Source: Leptospiraceae bacterium (GTDB lineage Bacteria; Spirochaetota; Leptospiria; Leptospirales; Leptospiraceae). Taken from it: a stretch of 64,000 nucleotides of DNA. Location: contig JACKPA010000011.1 of NCBI GenBank assembly GCA_024233865.1, forward strand, positions 62,001 through 126,000, in the 5' to 3' direction. The position numbers and the translations under genes were made by a program. Positions 9,497 to 18,973 of the stretch are shown piece by piece (positions within the stretch are counted from its first letter, which is position 1; each line of letters opens with the position of its first letter). The notes beneath the pieces were generated by a model. The model did no database searches. It was not told where the DNA came from and saw only the letters and a program-made list of their open reading frames with translations.

Positions 9497-11592
9497 CGAA
9501 ATTAATATCACAATTTAAGAAAAAAACATCAAAATATAATTGGCTACTTCTGCTATTACTATACATTCTATTAGCTTTGTTTATATATAAGAATGGAATC
9601 GTTGATACAACCAGACAAGACCATTTTCCTTATATGCATGAAAGAGTTGCCTTTGAAAGTGATTGGGACTGGTTTGTCCATTCCATAAGCTATTCTAGAA
9701 CAAGGTTCACAAATAAAGGTGATTACTATCTTTTCCGACCTGGTCACATGGCAGTTCTTGCAGTATCGGACATATTTTGGAGAGACAATCCTGTTATCAG
9801 AGGTGCGATTGGTTTTATTATTCTGGGAATGGCAGCTTTCTCTCTTCATAGAGTATTATCACTCATTTTAGGAAGTTCAATCGCGTTTTTGTTTACCATG
9901 GTTTTTATGACAAATTACGCAGGAATGGAAATGGTTGTATGGCGGCATATAACACCCTATTTATTGTCTTTGTCCTTTTTCTTTTTTGGACTACGCGAAA
10001 TTTTAATAATCAAACAATTTTCTAATTTTTCTATTCACTATAAAATCGTAATCTATATTTTTATTGCTACTTTATTCCATGAAAGTATTGCTTTTAGCCT
10101 CATACTCTTAATATTAATTCTAATGGTTGCTTACCTTTGGCACTTGAAAAAATATAGAGATCAGTCTCTGTTTTTAGCTTTAATAATAAATTTATTACTT
10201 CCACTTGTTCTTTTTTTTACCTTAAATATTGCTGATTTTCTTTATTATCAGGCTCCGGATATATTAGGAACAACTGATAGGACAGGAGATATATCATTTA
10301 TCAAAATCGTGAATTCAATTTGGCTTCCTTTAGCTGCTGCCTCAAATGTATTTTTGTTTCCATTTACAAAAACGCTAAATTTTCTTGGAGGTTTTAATGT
10401 TTGGATGTTCGATCCCAATACTTTTTGGTTTAATTGTTTTGGTGCTATTGTATTCGCTATACTGTTATTTTTATTTTTTCAAAATAGTTGGAAATTATTT
10501 TTTTGCAATTTTACAGTTGTAACCATAGTTGAGTTAGGAATTATTTTTAATTTGATAGCTATAATTAGTTCCATCGGTATTGGAAGAGTTTTATTGAGAT
10601 CTATATTGTATTTGTACAAAGCTACCTATTATTATTCTATGACCACTTTTTTGCTTTGTGCCATTTTTGCATTTTTCATCAGCAGGGTATATCAATATAA
10701 TTGTTTTCCAAGATGGAAGATATTGAATCAAGGTATAATTTCTATTTTCTGTTTAACACTAATTTTACAAAATTATTCAAAACTATCAATAGCACTGTCT
10801 TCTAATGCATCCAAAGATTTTATTTGGGCGTATTGGCAAACGAATTTATCCCGTTCTTTGAAAAAAAATAATCAATTTTGTTTGCGAGGTATAGAACCTT
10901 CTTCACAAGAAAAAATTTTATCTGTAATTTCTACACTTTTATTTACACCCAAGTATTACTGTCGCACTCAAGATGCTCGTAAAAACGCATATTTACAACT
11001 ATATCAAAATAATGTTTGGCTTTCAAAAATGACAATTGAAAATACGGAAAGTCCAATGCAATCCAATACGGAAAAAGTAGATTTCAATCTTTCAAACCCT
11101 CATTTCATTCAAAAAAATGATCGTATAACTTCCATAAACCCTGTTAAAAATTTGGAGGAAGGAAAAGGTTTTGTCCTAAGCAAAAATTCATACAAGAATC
11201 CGGAATTGTCTTTAACATTTCATCATCATACACTTGGTGGAATAGTAGTAGGCTATAAAGATAAAGAAAACTTTATACTTTTTGTTATACAGCAATTTTC
11301 TGTTTATGCCCACGTCATGAAAAATGGTAAACTAAGTAATCCAATTGGTGACTTACCAATTCCATTTTCTAGCGGTACATCATCTATTCAAATCAAAAAA
11401 GTAGGAAATTACCTTACTCTATTCTTAAATGATTATTTATTGACTGCTATTCCTGATATAGATGATTGGGAAGGTCGTGTGGGATTATTTTCAGAAGCCA
11501 ATGGAAAATATCCACAAGAATTTTCGAATTTTATAGTTCTTGGTAAAAACCAAATTTCTTTTATTCCAATTGTTAATGTATCTAATTTCTAG
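9493..11592 (+). CDS. Large membrane protein (GT-C-like) with C-terminal LamG-like domain, paralogue A1
   Basis: A 699-residue protein with a first TM near residues 16-35, an extracytoplasmic loop, and about nine more hydrophobic segments up to residue 430. The loop contains DWDWFVHSISYSRTR and GDYYLFRPGHM, and the same motifs occur in the protein at 11633-13177, so the two are paralogues. Residues from about 530 are soluble, with the run GGIVVGYKDKENFILF and WEGRVGLFSEANGKY, which look like a LamG/concanavalin-type beta sandwich. Acidic residues after TM1 fit GT-C enzymes, but no activity is proven. It overlaps the upstream gene by 4 nt. Confidence 0.68.
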   Translation: MTKLISQFKKKTSKYNWLLLLLLYILLALFIYKNGIVDTTRQDHFPYMHERVAFESDWDWFVHSISYSRTRFTNKGDYYLFRPGHMAVLAVSDIFWRDNPVIRGAIGFIILGMAAFSLHRVLSLILGSSIAFLFTMVFMTNYAGMEMVVWRHITPYLLSLSFFFFGLREILIIKQFSNFSIHYKIVIYIFIATLFHESIAFSLILLILILMVAYLWHLKKYRDQSLFLALIINLLLPLVLFFTLNIADFLYYQAPDILGTTDRTGDISFIKIVNSIWLPLAAASNVFLFPFTKTLNFLGGFNVWMFDPNTFWFNCFGAIVFAILLFLFFQNSWKLFFCNFTVVTIVELGIIFNLIAIISSIGIGRVLLRSILYLYKATYYYSMTTFLLCAIFAFFISRVYQYNCFPRWKILNQGIISIFCLTLILQNYSKLSIALSSNASKDFIWAYWQTNLSRSLKKNNQFCLRGIEPSSQEKILSVISTLLFTPKYYCRTQDARKNAYLQLYQNNVWLSKMTIENTESPMQSNTEKVDFNLSNPHFIQKNDRITSINPVKNLEEGKGFVLSKNSYKNPELSLTFHHHTLGGIVVGYKDKENFILFVIQQFSVYAHVMKNGKLSNPIGDLPIPFSSGTSSIQIKKVGNYLTLFLNDYLLTAIPDIDDWEGRVGLFSEANGKYPQEFSNFIVLGKNQISFIPIVNVSNF

Positions 11593-11632
11593 CGATTAAA
11601 AAGGTGCAGATTGTCAAAATTAAAGTAGAATT

Positions 11633-13177
11633 TTACTTCATTTTGGATTCATCTACAAAGTATAAATTATCTTTTTTATCTATTTTGATTGCGGTTGGAA
11701 TCTTATAATCTTGCTCTACTGAGCATTGATATTTCCATAAATATAATGGAAATAATCTAGTTAACCGATGGGGCTCATCTACAGTGATTGGTCTTACATT
11801 CATGTCATACAAAAAATCACCATGAAAACAGCGATTAGTATTTTCAGAATAATATTTGTTTATTAATGTTATACCTTTTTGTACATTACAGGCTTCCTTG
11901 ATAGGATAGTTCTTCTGAATATAAGTATTGATTTGATCAATTTGTAAATAAATCATTAAAATCAAATAAGATATTAAGAGTGAGAATAGATATTTATTTT
12001 TCCTAACAAAGAATATATTGCAAAAGTAATCTTTCATAATAAAAACTAGTAAATAAAGCCAAAAAGCAGTTGTAATTGCATAATAATACTTTGTTGCATT
12101 TTGTAAATACTCCATACCCCTCAAAACGCCACGTCCCACTGCTAAAGATACAGTCAAACACCCCAAGCTAATTACACAGAAAATAGCTAGAATAGAAAAT
12201 AAATCAAGGCTGTTTTTTCGATTTATTTTTTGTAGAACTTTAATGATGATTACAAAAGTAACAACTGTAGACAAAGATATTATTTTTAAGTTGTTTGTAA
12301 AGGGCCAGAGAGTCATTGGTTCGTTAGGGGAAAGCGACCAAGAAAATAGAGCAGCCCTTAAACTACCAACAAGAAAAGTAAATGAATTTTGAATACCTAT
12401 CAATAGAAAATTTTTTGGAATTGTATTATAAGGTCCTAATAATGAAGGTGGTGGATGCATCCAAACATCAACAAGATTTGGAATTAGATAAAATATTAAA
12501 CTAGCGAACAATGCATATATAACATATTTTCTTTTTGATATGCGAGAAATAGAAAAATAATCACCTATTAACCAACTAATAAAAATTATAATAAGGATAA
12601 ATACTGTACTTAAAACAATATATTCATGAAAACCCATTGCTAAAAAAAGAAAAATCGAAAAAAAAATGTATTTCTTTTTAGTTTTTAAGATTTGAAGAAA
12701 TAAAAAGGCTACTAGCAAGCATCCAAAAGAAAGTATATAAGGTGTAATATGACGCCACAAAACAATCTCAACTGCCACACTCTGACTGACAAACACTAAC
12801 GATACGGAAAATGCCAACAAACGATTTACCATTTTATCTAAAGTTATAAACAAAAGACAAGCTACAATCGCAAACATCAAGATGCTTAAAGCCCCTGTAA
12901 CTTCCAAATCGTTCCGAAAAAAAATATCTTGAATAACCAAAAAGAACATATGTGCTGGTCTAAAAAGATAATAATCACCACGAAAAGTCAATCTAGTTCG
13001 AGAGAAAAATATAGAATGCCAAAACCAATCCCAATTGTTTAAAAAAAAGCCCCTCTCTTCCATATAGATAACTTGATCAACTCGAGGTAAATCTATTCTA
13101 CCATACCAATATGAATAAAATGCTACAATAATAATAATTAAACAGCAAAAAAACACTTGAGCTTTTTTACCTACCAT
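11633..13177 (-). CDS. Multi-pass membrane protein (GT-C-like), paralogue A2
   Basis: A 514-residue membrane protein that is convergent with, and paralogous to, the 9493-11592 product. Shared motifs are NWDWFWHSIFFSRTRLT, GDYYLFRPAHM, RHITPYILS, GFHEY and GRGVLRGMEYLQNATKYYY. It lacks the C-terminal beta-sandwich domain of its paralogue. About ten hydrophobic segments are visible, with an Asp-bearing loop (DLPRVDQ) after the first, as in GT-C glycosyltransferases. Its ATG overlaps the end of the upstream gene by 7 nt, so it is in the operon that runs from 18226 to 11633. The function is inferred from topology and context only. Confidence 0.7.
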   Translation of the reverse strand: MVGKKAQVFFCCLIIIIVAFYSYWYGRIDLPRVDQVIYMEERGFFLNNWDWFWHSIFFSRTRLTFRGDYYLFRPAHMFFLVIQDIFFRNDLEVTGALSILMFAIVACLLFITLDKMVNRLLAFSVSLVFVSQSVAVEIVLWRHITPYILSFGCLLVAFLFLQILKTKKKYIFFSIFLFLAMGFHEYIVLSTVFILIIIFISWLIGDYFSISRISKRKYVIYALFASLIFYLIPNLVDVWMHPPPSLLGPYNTIPKNFLLIGIQNSFTFLVGSLRAALFSWSLSPNEPMTLWPFTNNLKIISLSTVVTFVIIIKVLQKINRKNSLDLFSILAIFCVISLGCLTVSLAVGRGVLRGMEYLQNATKYYYAITTAFWLYLLVFIMKDYFCNIFFVRKNKYLFSLLISYLILMIYLQIDQINTYIQKNYPIKEACNVQKGITLINKYYSENTNRCFHGDFLYDMNVRPITVDEPHRLTRLFPLYLWKYQCSVEQDYKIPTAIKIDKKDNLYFVDESKMK

Positions 13178-14538
13178 TGGATTTTTTTTATCTCCGGTCT
13201 CTTTGTAAAATTTAATTTTAATCTGCGCGCTTGTTCAAAATATGGTCTAATATCGTCAGCACCTATTGTAGGGCAGAATCCTGTTTTTTTAAATTCTTCC
13301 GTATACATACAACGTATTCCTTCTTTGACAGAGTTAGCCATCCATTTATAATGGTAATTAAAATTTATGAGATAACGACTATATCCGAATAGGCAAAAAC
13401 ATACAAAAAAAATCAAATACATCCTTTGCTTAGTTTTGGGCAAGATACTCTCTATTCCCATCAGGATGCCAGGAAGAGCAAACATCAAAAAAAATGAATA
13501 TCTAAATGCACCTTTTGCTGCTTCGGCTACACCGGGTGGGTCTTCAGCACGTCCAAATGTGATTTGCAGTGCTGTTGATAAAACACAAAAAGTAAAGGTT
13601 AATACTATCCAACCCTTACCCTGCCAAAAATAGGAATATTGTTTGACACTATTCCAAAACAAAAGTAAAATAACCCTAACAGAAAATACAAAAGAAATAA
13701 ACGCATGAAATCCATTGATATATGGATAACCATAAATCCAGCCTGATAAATGAGCGAGAAATACCCAAAATTCTTTTTTATAAGGATAGGTATGTCGAGT
13801 AGGATAACCAGCAAGCTGGATATTCCAAATAGTAATATTTAAAATTAGTATCACAAATAACAATAAGAGTCTTAAGTGTTTGTATTTAATTTTATTTTGT
13901 AATACTATTATTCTGATAGAAAAGAAAATAAATATTACAATTGCTGATACGATTCCAGTAGAAAATGAAAACATCATTAAAGCATAAAAAATAAGCCCGA
14001 TAAAATATCTTTTAAGATTAAAAGATTGTAAGAAATAAATACACAAAACCATAAATAACATGTAAAACGAATACGCATTTGTATCGGATCGATAAAGAAC
14101 CCACCAATTTATTCCGGAAAAATAAAAAGTAATTATCAAAAATAATATCTTAGATTTTGTTTTACTAATTCTTAAGATTGAGAATATGGTTAAGATAAGA
14201 AATGCGTACAAGAAAAAATTAAATATTCTTTGGTAATTAAAATTCAAACCAAAAAATGTTTGGTTTGTACTCATGGTGATTTTTGTAGGTACTACAACAT
14301 GCACACCTACATGATAAAAAAGATAGTCAATATCAAATGGAGAATTTGGAAAATAACTCCACCATTCATCATACAGAGGTAAGTCTATACCATAATGAAT
14401 TAAATAATATAATTGAATAATAAATAAAATAAACCATAAAAAATACCAAGCGAAAATCGGTATCTTATTTATTATTTCAAAAAATATGTAAATTCTTTTA
14501 TAAAGACTTTGTAAAATGAATATGATTTTTTTTGGCAT
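13171..14538 (-). CDS. Multi-pass membrane protein (GT-C-like), paralogue B1
   Basis: A 455-residue protein with about ten TM segments. After TM1 it has HYGIDLPLYDEWWSYF, then VGVHVVVPTKI and NWWVLYRSDTNAYSFY. These motifs are repeated in the 14498-15793 product (DDEWDGYF, VGTHLVPWTKI, NWWTLHRADTNAYLFY), so the two are a duplicated pair. I chose the ATG at 14538 because AGAGGA lies about 10 nt upstream; the longest open frame begins at 14604. It overlaps the upstream gene by 41 nt. The D-E-W after TM1 could be the acidic motif of a GT-C enzyme (inference). Confidence 0.7.
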   Translation of the reverse strand: MPKKIIFILQSLYKRIYIFFEIINKIPIFAWYFLWFILFIIQLYYLIHYGIDLPLYDEWWSYFPNSPFDIDYLFYHVGVHVVVPTKITMSTNQTFFGLNFNYQRIFNFFLYAFLILTIFSILRISKTKSKILFLIITFYFSGINWWVLYRSDTNAYSFYMLFMVLCIYFLQSFNLKRYFIGLIFYALMMFSFSTGIVSAIVIFIFFSIRIIVLQNKIKYKHLRLLLLFVILILNITIWNIQLAGYPTRHTYPYKKEFWVFLAHLSGWIYGYPYINGFHAFISFVFSVRVILLLFWNSVKQYSYFWQGKGWIVLTFTFCVLSTALQITFGRAEDPPGVAEAAKGAFRYSFFLMFALPGILMGIESILPKTKQRMYLIFFVCFCLFGYSRYLINFNYHYKWMANSVKEGIRCMYTEEFKKTGFCPTIGADDIRPYFEQARRLKLNFTKRPEIKKIQW

Positions 14539-15793
14539 TTTCCATTTGTCCTCTAAGACCCCACGGATAGATGTCAATACAAACACCTGTTTCCTTAAAA
14601 ACATCTGACTTTAAACAAGCCAACCCTTTTCTCATACGAATTCCATAAGGTTTATACTTTGCATCATAATCAAAGTATTCCACATAACCAATAAAGGTAA
14701 AAATACTAAGAAAAATTAAAACATAACTTCTGATCTTTATTCTAACCATTGAGTAATAACCATAAAATAAAGATGGCAAAAAGAACATGGCAAATATTAC
14801 ATATCTCTCAGACTTCGCTTGGACAGAAGTTAAGTTTGCTCGTCCGACACTAATTAGTGCGAGAGAAAGGATTACTGCAGCCGAATAAGTTAGAAAAAAC
14901 CAGTCATCAAACGAACGATCTCGAAAATATTTCCAAGTAAGAAGCAATAATCCAGCAAATGCAAGGAATAAACAAAAAATATTTAGAGCTATATTAAACG
15001 AATAAATTCCAAAAATCCATCCGATTAAATAAATAAAATGTTTCCACCAGTCAATATTCCAAGGATAAGCTTTGGGTGCCGGATCAGCTTGAACCGGAAC
15101 AGTTGAAATCCAGAAATACGTTCCTAAAATTACGATAATAAAAAGAATAATTGGTTTTAAACGCTCCAATCCTTTTACCGGTCTAAAAAAGTAGAGATGA
15201 ACCGCATACATCAAAGCTATTAAAATAGAAGCTGTAACACCGGATGCAAAAGAAAAAAGACAGAATATTACGCAGATACAGGCAAGGAAAAACATTTTCC
15301 ACCCGGTTCTGCTTAAAAGTGCGATGGACGCAATCAGAAAAAAATTATAAAACAGATAGGCATTTGTATCAGCTCGGTGGAGTGTCCACCAATTCACAGC
15401 GGATAGGTAAAGCGTTATTATAAGAAAACGGTATTTGTTTGGTAGATGTTTGGTTTTTAAAACCCAAGCTACAAACGCAATTAATCCTCCATACATAAAA
15501 AAATTGATAATCTTTTGTAAATAAAAATCCAAATCCCAAAACATTCGATTAATAGATATGCTTATCTTTGTCCAAGGGACAAGATGGGTTCCTACCGGAG
15601 CAAAAAGGTAATTTATTGAAAAAAGAGAAGAGAATGAACCATCCATGTAAAAATATCCATCCCACTCATCATCCATGGGGACATCAACTACGTAGTGGCT
15701 TAAATACTTCAGATGAATAACAAAAAGAAATATCCAAAAAATATACCATAATATAGGCTTTTTTAATATCTTTATTGCTTGTTGAATTTGCAT
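14498..15793 (-). CDS. Multi-pass membrane protein (GT-C-like), paralogue B2
   Basis: A 431-residue membrane protein with about ten hydrophobic segments and the loop VVDVPMDDEWDGYFYMDG after the first TM. It shares order and motifs with the 13171-14538 product, including the C-terminal Cys-bearing segments (KGLACLKSDVFKETGVCID versus EGIRCMYTEEFKKTGFCPT), so the duplication covers the full length. No known family can be named with certainty. The acidic DDE motif in the first external loop is compatible with a lipid-phosphate-sugar-dependent GT-C transferase. It lies 21 nt after the flippase-like gene in the same operon. Confidence 0.72.
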   Translation of the reverse strand: MQIQQAIKILKKPILWYIFWIFLFVIHLKYLSHYVVDVPMDDEWDGYFYMDGSFSSLFSINYLFAPVGTHLVPWTKISISINRMFWDLDFYLQKIINFFMYGGLIAFVAWVLKTKHLPNKYRFLIITLYLSAVNWWTLHRADTNAYLFYNFFLIASIALLSRTGWKMFFLACICVIFCLFSFASGVTASILIALMYAVHLYFFRPVKGLERLKPIILFIIVILGTYFWISTVPVQADPAPKAYPWNIDWWKHFIYLIGWIFGIYSFNIALNIFCLFLAFAGLLLLTWKYFRDRSFDDWFFLTYSAAVILSLALISVGRANLTSVQAKSERYVIFAMFFLPSLFYGYYSMVRIKIRSYVLIFLSIFTFIGYVEYFDYDAKYKPYGIRMRKGLACLKSDVFKETGVCIDIYPWGLRGQMENAKKNHIHFTKSL

Positions 15794-15814
15794 AATAAAC
15801 TCATTTAAGGTTAA

Positions 15815-16822
15815 TTATTTTTGGTTTTCAACTCTATTGATTTTTTTATGCAATAGAGTTTTTAGCTCATAAAAAGAAAAACTTACCATTGGTAAAAAAA
15901 ATATTCCGGAAACTATGGTTAAGCCTATTGCTAAGATGTAATAAATGTTTGCAAAAACAAAAGAACTGTTTTCTTCGATGTTAAATAACCCTAAAGCAAT
16001 CATACAAGAATATTGAAAGTTGCCAATCATTCCTGGCCCTGCAGGCAAACTCAATCCGATAAGATTTATTATTACTACAGTTAAGGAAATAAAAAGGTTA
16101 CTTGGCATATTTAAAAATTGTAACAAAACATAAACAGATAGAGTTGAGAATATAACAACAACAAAAGATATCAAGATATCTATGCTTACAATTCTCACTT
16201 CTTTGACTACTTCAAATCCATTTTTAAACCCTTTTAGAATATGCTTAATGTTGTCATGCAACTTTTCGGGGAAAAGGTTTACTATCGGTAGTAACAACTT
16301 CCAAATTAAGTGAGAATGTTTGTAGGTTATCATAAAAATCAAAGAGCCAATAACCATAAAACTGATAAAAATGATATTTGATTTGAGTAGCCAATCCGGA
16401 ACAACTATATTAAAAAATATAAAAATCAGCAGAATCATTACGGTAAACAAGTCTACAAATCTTATAAACATTATGGACGAAAGAGTTGATGTTAAGGAAA
16501 TGTTTGCGTCTTTGTTTACCAAATAAGGAATAATCAATTCTCCCAAGCGAAGAGGTAAAATGGCTATAAACAAATATCCAACAAAAGTATAGGCTACTAC
16601 TTGTTTTATTTTTATATTCCCTAAACGTTTTAGAATTACATACAGTCGATACGCCCTAAGAACCGTAATTATTATAAAAGCTATAACAAAAAAAAGTATG
16701 TAATGCCAAAGGTGTAATTCTCCACTCCAGGACAATTGGTTGAATTGAATATCTTTAGCTGCCAAATAAAAGAAAGCAATTCCGATTAGTATGCTAAAGA
16801 GAATTTTTGATAGTATTTTCAT
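15815..16822 (-). CDS. Lysylphosphatidylglycerol synthase TM-region/flippase-like membrane protein (UPF0104 type)
   Basis: A 335-residue integral membrane protein with about eight hydrophobic segments. The LPLRLGELIIPYLV segment (about residue 94) and LSLPAGPGMIGNFQYSCMIALG near residue 260 are the two signature regions of the LPG_synthase_TM (AglD/YbhN) family. These proteins often neighbour dolichol-phosphate-mannose-synthase-like glycosyltransferases and are thought to help move lipid-linked sugars across the membrane. Here it directly abuts such a GT2 gene (its ATG at 16822 touches the neighbour's stop at 16823), which supports a joint role. The direct substrate is not known. Confidence 0.82.
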   Translation of the reverse strand: MKILSKILFSILIGIAFFYLAAKDIQFNQLSWSGELHLWHYILFFVIAFIIITVLRAYRLYVILKRLGNIKIKQVVAYTFVGYLFIAILPLRLGELIIPYLVNKDANISLTSTLSSIMFIRFVDLFTVMILLIFIFFNIVVPDWLLKSNIIFISFMVIGSLIFMITYKHSHLIWKLLLPIVNLFPEKLHDNIKHILKGFKNGFEVVKEVRIVSIDILISFVVVIFSTLSVYVLLQFLNMPSNLFISLTVVIINLIGLSLPAGPGMIGNFQYSCMIALGLFNIEENSSFVFANIYYILAIGLTIVSGIFFLPMVSFSFYELKTLLHKKINRVENQK

Positions 16823-17512
16823 CTATTTAAATTTCAGCCAGTCCCTAAAAATGATAACTAAGAATTCAATGGCACTTTTGTATTTTCCAAACTTTCCAGG
16901 GTGAGCCCTACTGTAATCACTTCCCAATCTTTTGGGTTCAATGGATGGAATTTCTGTCACCTTCAATTTTCTACGAGCTGCTCTGCAAGCGAGCATTATT
17001 TCGAAATGGTCTTTTCTATGCTCTTCTAACTTTAGCTCAGTGAGCAAGTCTTTCCGGAAAGCTTTGTACATTGTCAAAGCGTCCGTATAGTGGAAGCGAA
17101 ACAACAGATTGATCAAAGCCGTAAATAACCTATTGGCAAGATAAGACATTACATCATCATCTTCCGATCTTGCTCCCTTCGCATATCGGGATGCAATTAC
17201 GATATCATAACCTTCTCCCATTTTTTCGATAAGTTTTGGTATATCTTCCGGAACGGAATTATTATCCGGCGAAAAGGGAATTATAACATCACCGGTGGAA
17301 GCGTCAAAACCTTCCCACCAAGCATTTAACAACCCTGGTTTGCTTTGCGGGATTACCTTATACCCCAAACTCTCAATATATTCAACCGAGCCGTCTTTGG
17401 AATTTCCATCAATAAATACAACTTGATGGATCCATTCTTTTTTAATCCTGGGCAAAATGGAACGAAGCCCCTCTATTTCATCTTTTACCGGTATAAATAA
17501 TGATACTTTCAA
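16823..17512 (-). CDS. Family 2 glycosyltransferase, polyprenyl-phosphate sugar synthase-like
   Basis: A 229-residue GT2 enzyme without TM segments. It has SLFIPVKDEIEGLRSILPRI, VVFIDGNSKDGS (donor site), the acidic region FSPDNNSVPEDIPKL in place of the usual DADLQ-type motif, and IASRYAKGARSEDDDVMS. The fold matches dolichyl-phosphate mannose synthase-like enzymes that move a sugar from a nucleotide donor to a polyprenyl phosphate. The five GT-C-like proteins in the same cluster would need such a lipid-linked donor. The start is TTG at 17512, as no ATG is available in frame. It lies 12 nt after the nucleotidyltransferase gene. Confidence 0.85.
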   Translation of the reverse strand: MKVSLFIPVKDEIEGLRSILPRIKKEWIHQVVFIDGNSKDGSVEYIESLGYKVIPQSKPGLLNAWWEGFDASTGDVIIPFSPDNNSVPEDIPKLIEKMGEGYDIVIASRYAKGARSEDDDVMSYLANRLFTALINLLFRFHYTDALTMYKAFRKDLLTELKLEEHRKDHFEIMLACRAARRKLKVTEIPSIEPKRLGSDYSRAHPGKFGKYKSAIEFLVIIFRDWLKFK

Positions 17513-17524
17513 TTAATAGAACCT

Positions 17525-18226
17525 TTATATAAATTTAACTAATTCTTTTTGAGCTTTTTGATAATCTTCCGGAATACCAATATCTATAAAATAGCCATCG
17601 TTAAGATAAGCTCCTATTTTTAATTTATTGGGGAACTTTTGCAAAAAGTCAGTTTCAAAAGAAAATGCACTTGGAGGCAAAAACTCATCCCATTTGGAGA
17701 AAATTTCTCTTTGGAGAATATAAACTCCTCCATTGATATAACCTTGATCCTTATAACCTTTTTCTTCAAAAGAAGTTACAAAATTATCTTTTACGTTTAC
17801 AGAACCATATCTATCAAAACTCTCCATATTTTTTAAAGCAATAACGATGTCAATATCTAGTTGTTTATAAAATGTATGGTATTTATGGATGTCCAAATCA
17901 AAAAAAGTATCTCCATTCAGTATTAATATATCTTCTGACTTTGCGAATTGAGTAGAATATCGTATTGCGCCTCCAGTTCCAAGTGCTTCTTTTTCTATCG
18001 AATAATAAATGGGAGTATTTTGGAAACTATCTCCAAAATAATCTATTACGGTTTGGTATTTATAGCCAACAGAAAGCACAAAATTATCAATTGAATACTT
18101 TGCCAAATGAGTGAGTAAATATTCTAAAAAAGGTTTTCCGGCAATATCCGCCATAGGTTTAGGCACATCAGCAACAACCGATTGTAGCCTTGTTCCTTTT
18201 CCACCAGCAAGTATAATAGCATCCAT
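17525..18226 (-). CDS. Sugar-1-phosphate nucleotidyltransferase, HddC-like
   Basis: A 233-residue nucleotidyltransferase. It starts MDAIILAGGKGTRLQSVV, the canonical GGxGTR loop, followed by DVPKPMADIAGKPFLEYLL, LNGDTFFDLD (metal-binding Asp) and INGGVYILQ. The short length without a C-terminal acyltransferase or beta-helix fits HddC and RmlA/RfbF-like small enzymes. HddC makes GDP-D-glycero-alpha-D-manno-heptose; an HddA-like kinase is present at 6208-7194, which supports this assignment, but CDP- or dTDP-sugar synthesis cannot be excluded. It seems to be the first gene of the minus-strand operon reaching to 11633. Confidence 0.85.
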   Translation of the reverse strand: MDAIILAGGKGTRLQSVVADVPKPMADIAGKPFLEYLLTHLAKYSIDNFVLSVGYKYQTVIDYFGDSFQNTPIYYSIEKEALGTGGAIRYSTQFAKSEDILILNGDTFFDLDIHKYHTFYKQLDIDIVIALKNMESFDRYGSVNVKDNFVTSFEEKGYKDQGYINGGVYILQREIFSKWDEFLPPSAFSFETDFLQKFPNKLKIGAYLNDGYFIDIGIPEDYQKAQKELVKFI

Positions 18227-18283
18227 TCCAGTTCCTTATCAAATAGTTCTTTCTAAAATTTTAAATTCCTATAATATGTATAG

Positions 18284-18973
18284 TCATTTCTCTAATGAAT
18301 TCTGTTTTTCTATTAAAACTTGCATTATTTTGATAAAATCTTTTTTTTCCGAAAACGCACCAATAGAAGCAGGTAATATTTGCTCAGACAAAAGAACTTG
18401 AGGAAAATTTTGGACAGAAGTGCCGCCAATAGGAACAATACGAATATTGCTTATGGAGATAGCTTTTTTCAAAATCTCAGGTCCAAGTGTGGTGTAACCG
18501 GAAACTTTGGTAGTGGTTGGAAACATTGGTCCCAAACCCGTATAATCCCAAATTTTCAAATCCAAATTTCGGATGTCTTCCAAACTATGAGAAGAAGTCC
18601 CTTTTAAACAAGGAATTTGACAAAATCTTGTAAGCTCCGATTCTCTTAAACCGGCAAAATCTTCTTTTCCTAAATGGATTCCAAAGGCAGATACTTCGGA
18701 AGCAAACTCCCAGTGATCGTTTACTATGATTTTTAAATTGGGATTTTCTTTTATCAAATTTTTGTAAATTTGCTTGTATTCTTGAAGGGAGGTTGATTTT
18801 CCTCTTAACTGTATAAATTTGATATATTCCGGAAAATCCAGCCAAAATCTAACCAGGGCAAATATATCAATTCCCCTGGTAGCAGAATAATCCACATCAA
18901 GAATAGGATACAGTTTTGCTTGAGCCAATAGAAATTTATCGTTATTTTGATTCAGGTCAACCGCCCCCCACAA
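18284..18973 (-). CDS. thiE: Thiamine phosphate synthase
   Basis: A ThiE TIM-barrel protein of about 229 residues or slightly fewer. It joins HMP pyrophosphate and the thiazole phosphate to make thiamine phosphate. Recognisable motifs are FIQLRGKS, IVNDHWEFASEVSAFGIHLG (usual form IVNDRxDxA...GVHLGQ), GLGPMFPTTTK and the phosphate-binding PIGGTSVQNF. The usual Arg of NDR is His here. The start is unclear: TTG at 18973 overlaps thiS by 17 nt, and another TTG at 18928 gives MAQAKLYPILDVD, closer to the typical family start. It follows thiS in one operon. Confidence 0.88.
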   Translation of the reverse strand: MWGAVDLNQNNDKFLLAQAKLYPILDVDYSATRGIDIFALVRFWLDFPEYIKFIQLRGKSTSLQEYKQIYKNLIKENPNLKIIVNDHWEFASEVSAFGIHLGKEDFAGLRESELTRFCQIPCLKGTSSHSLEDIRNLDLKIWDYTGLGPMFPTTTKVSGYTTLGPEILKKAISISNIRIVPIGGTSVQNFPQVLLSEQILPASIGAFSEKKDFIKIMQVLIEKQNSLEK

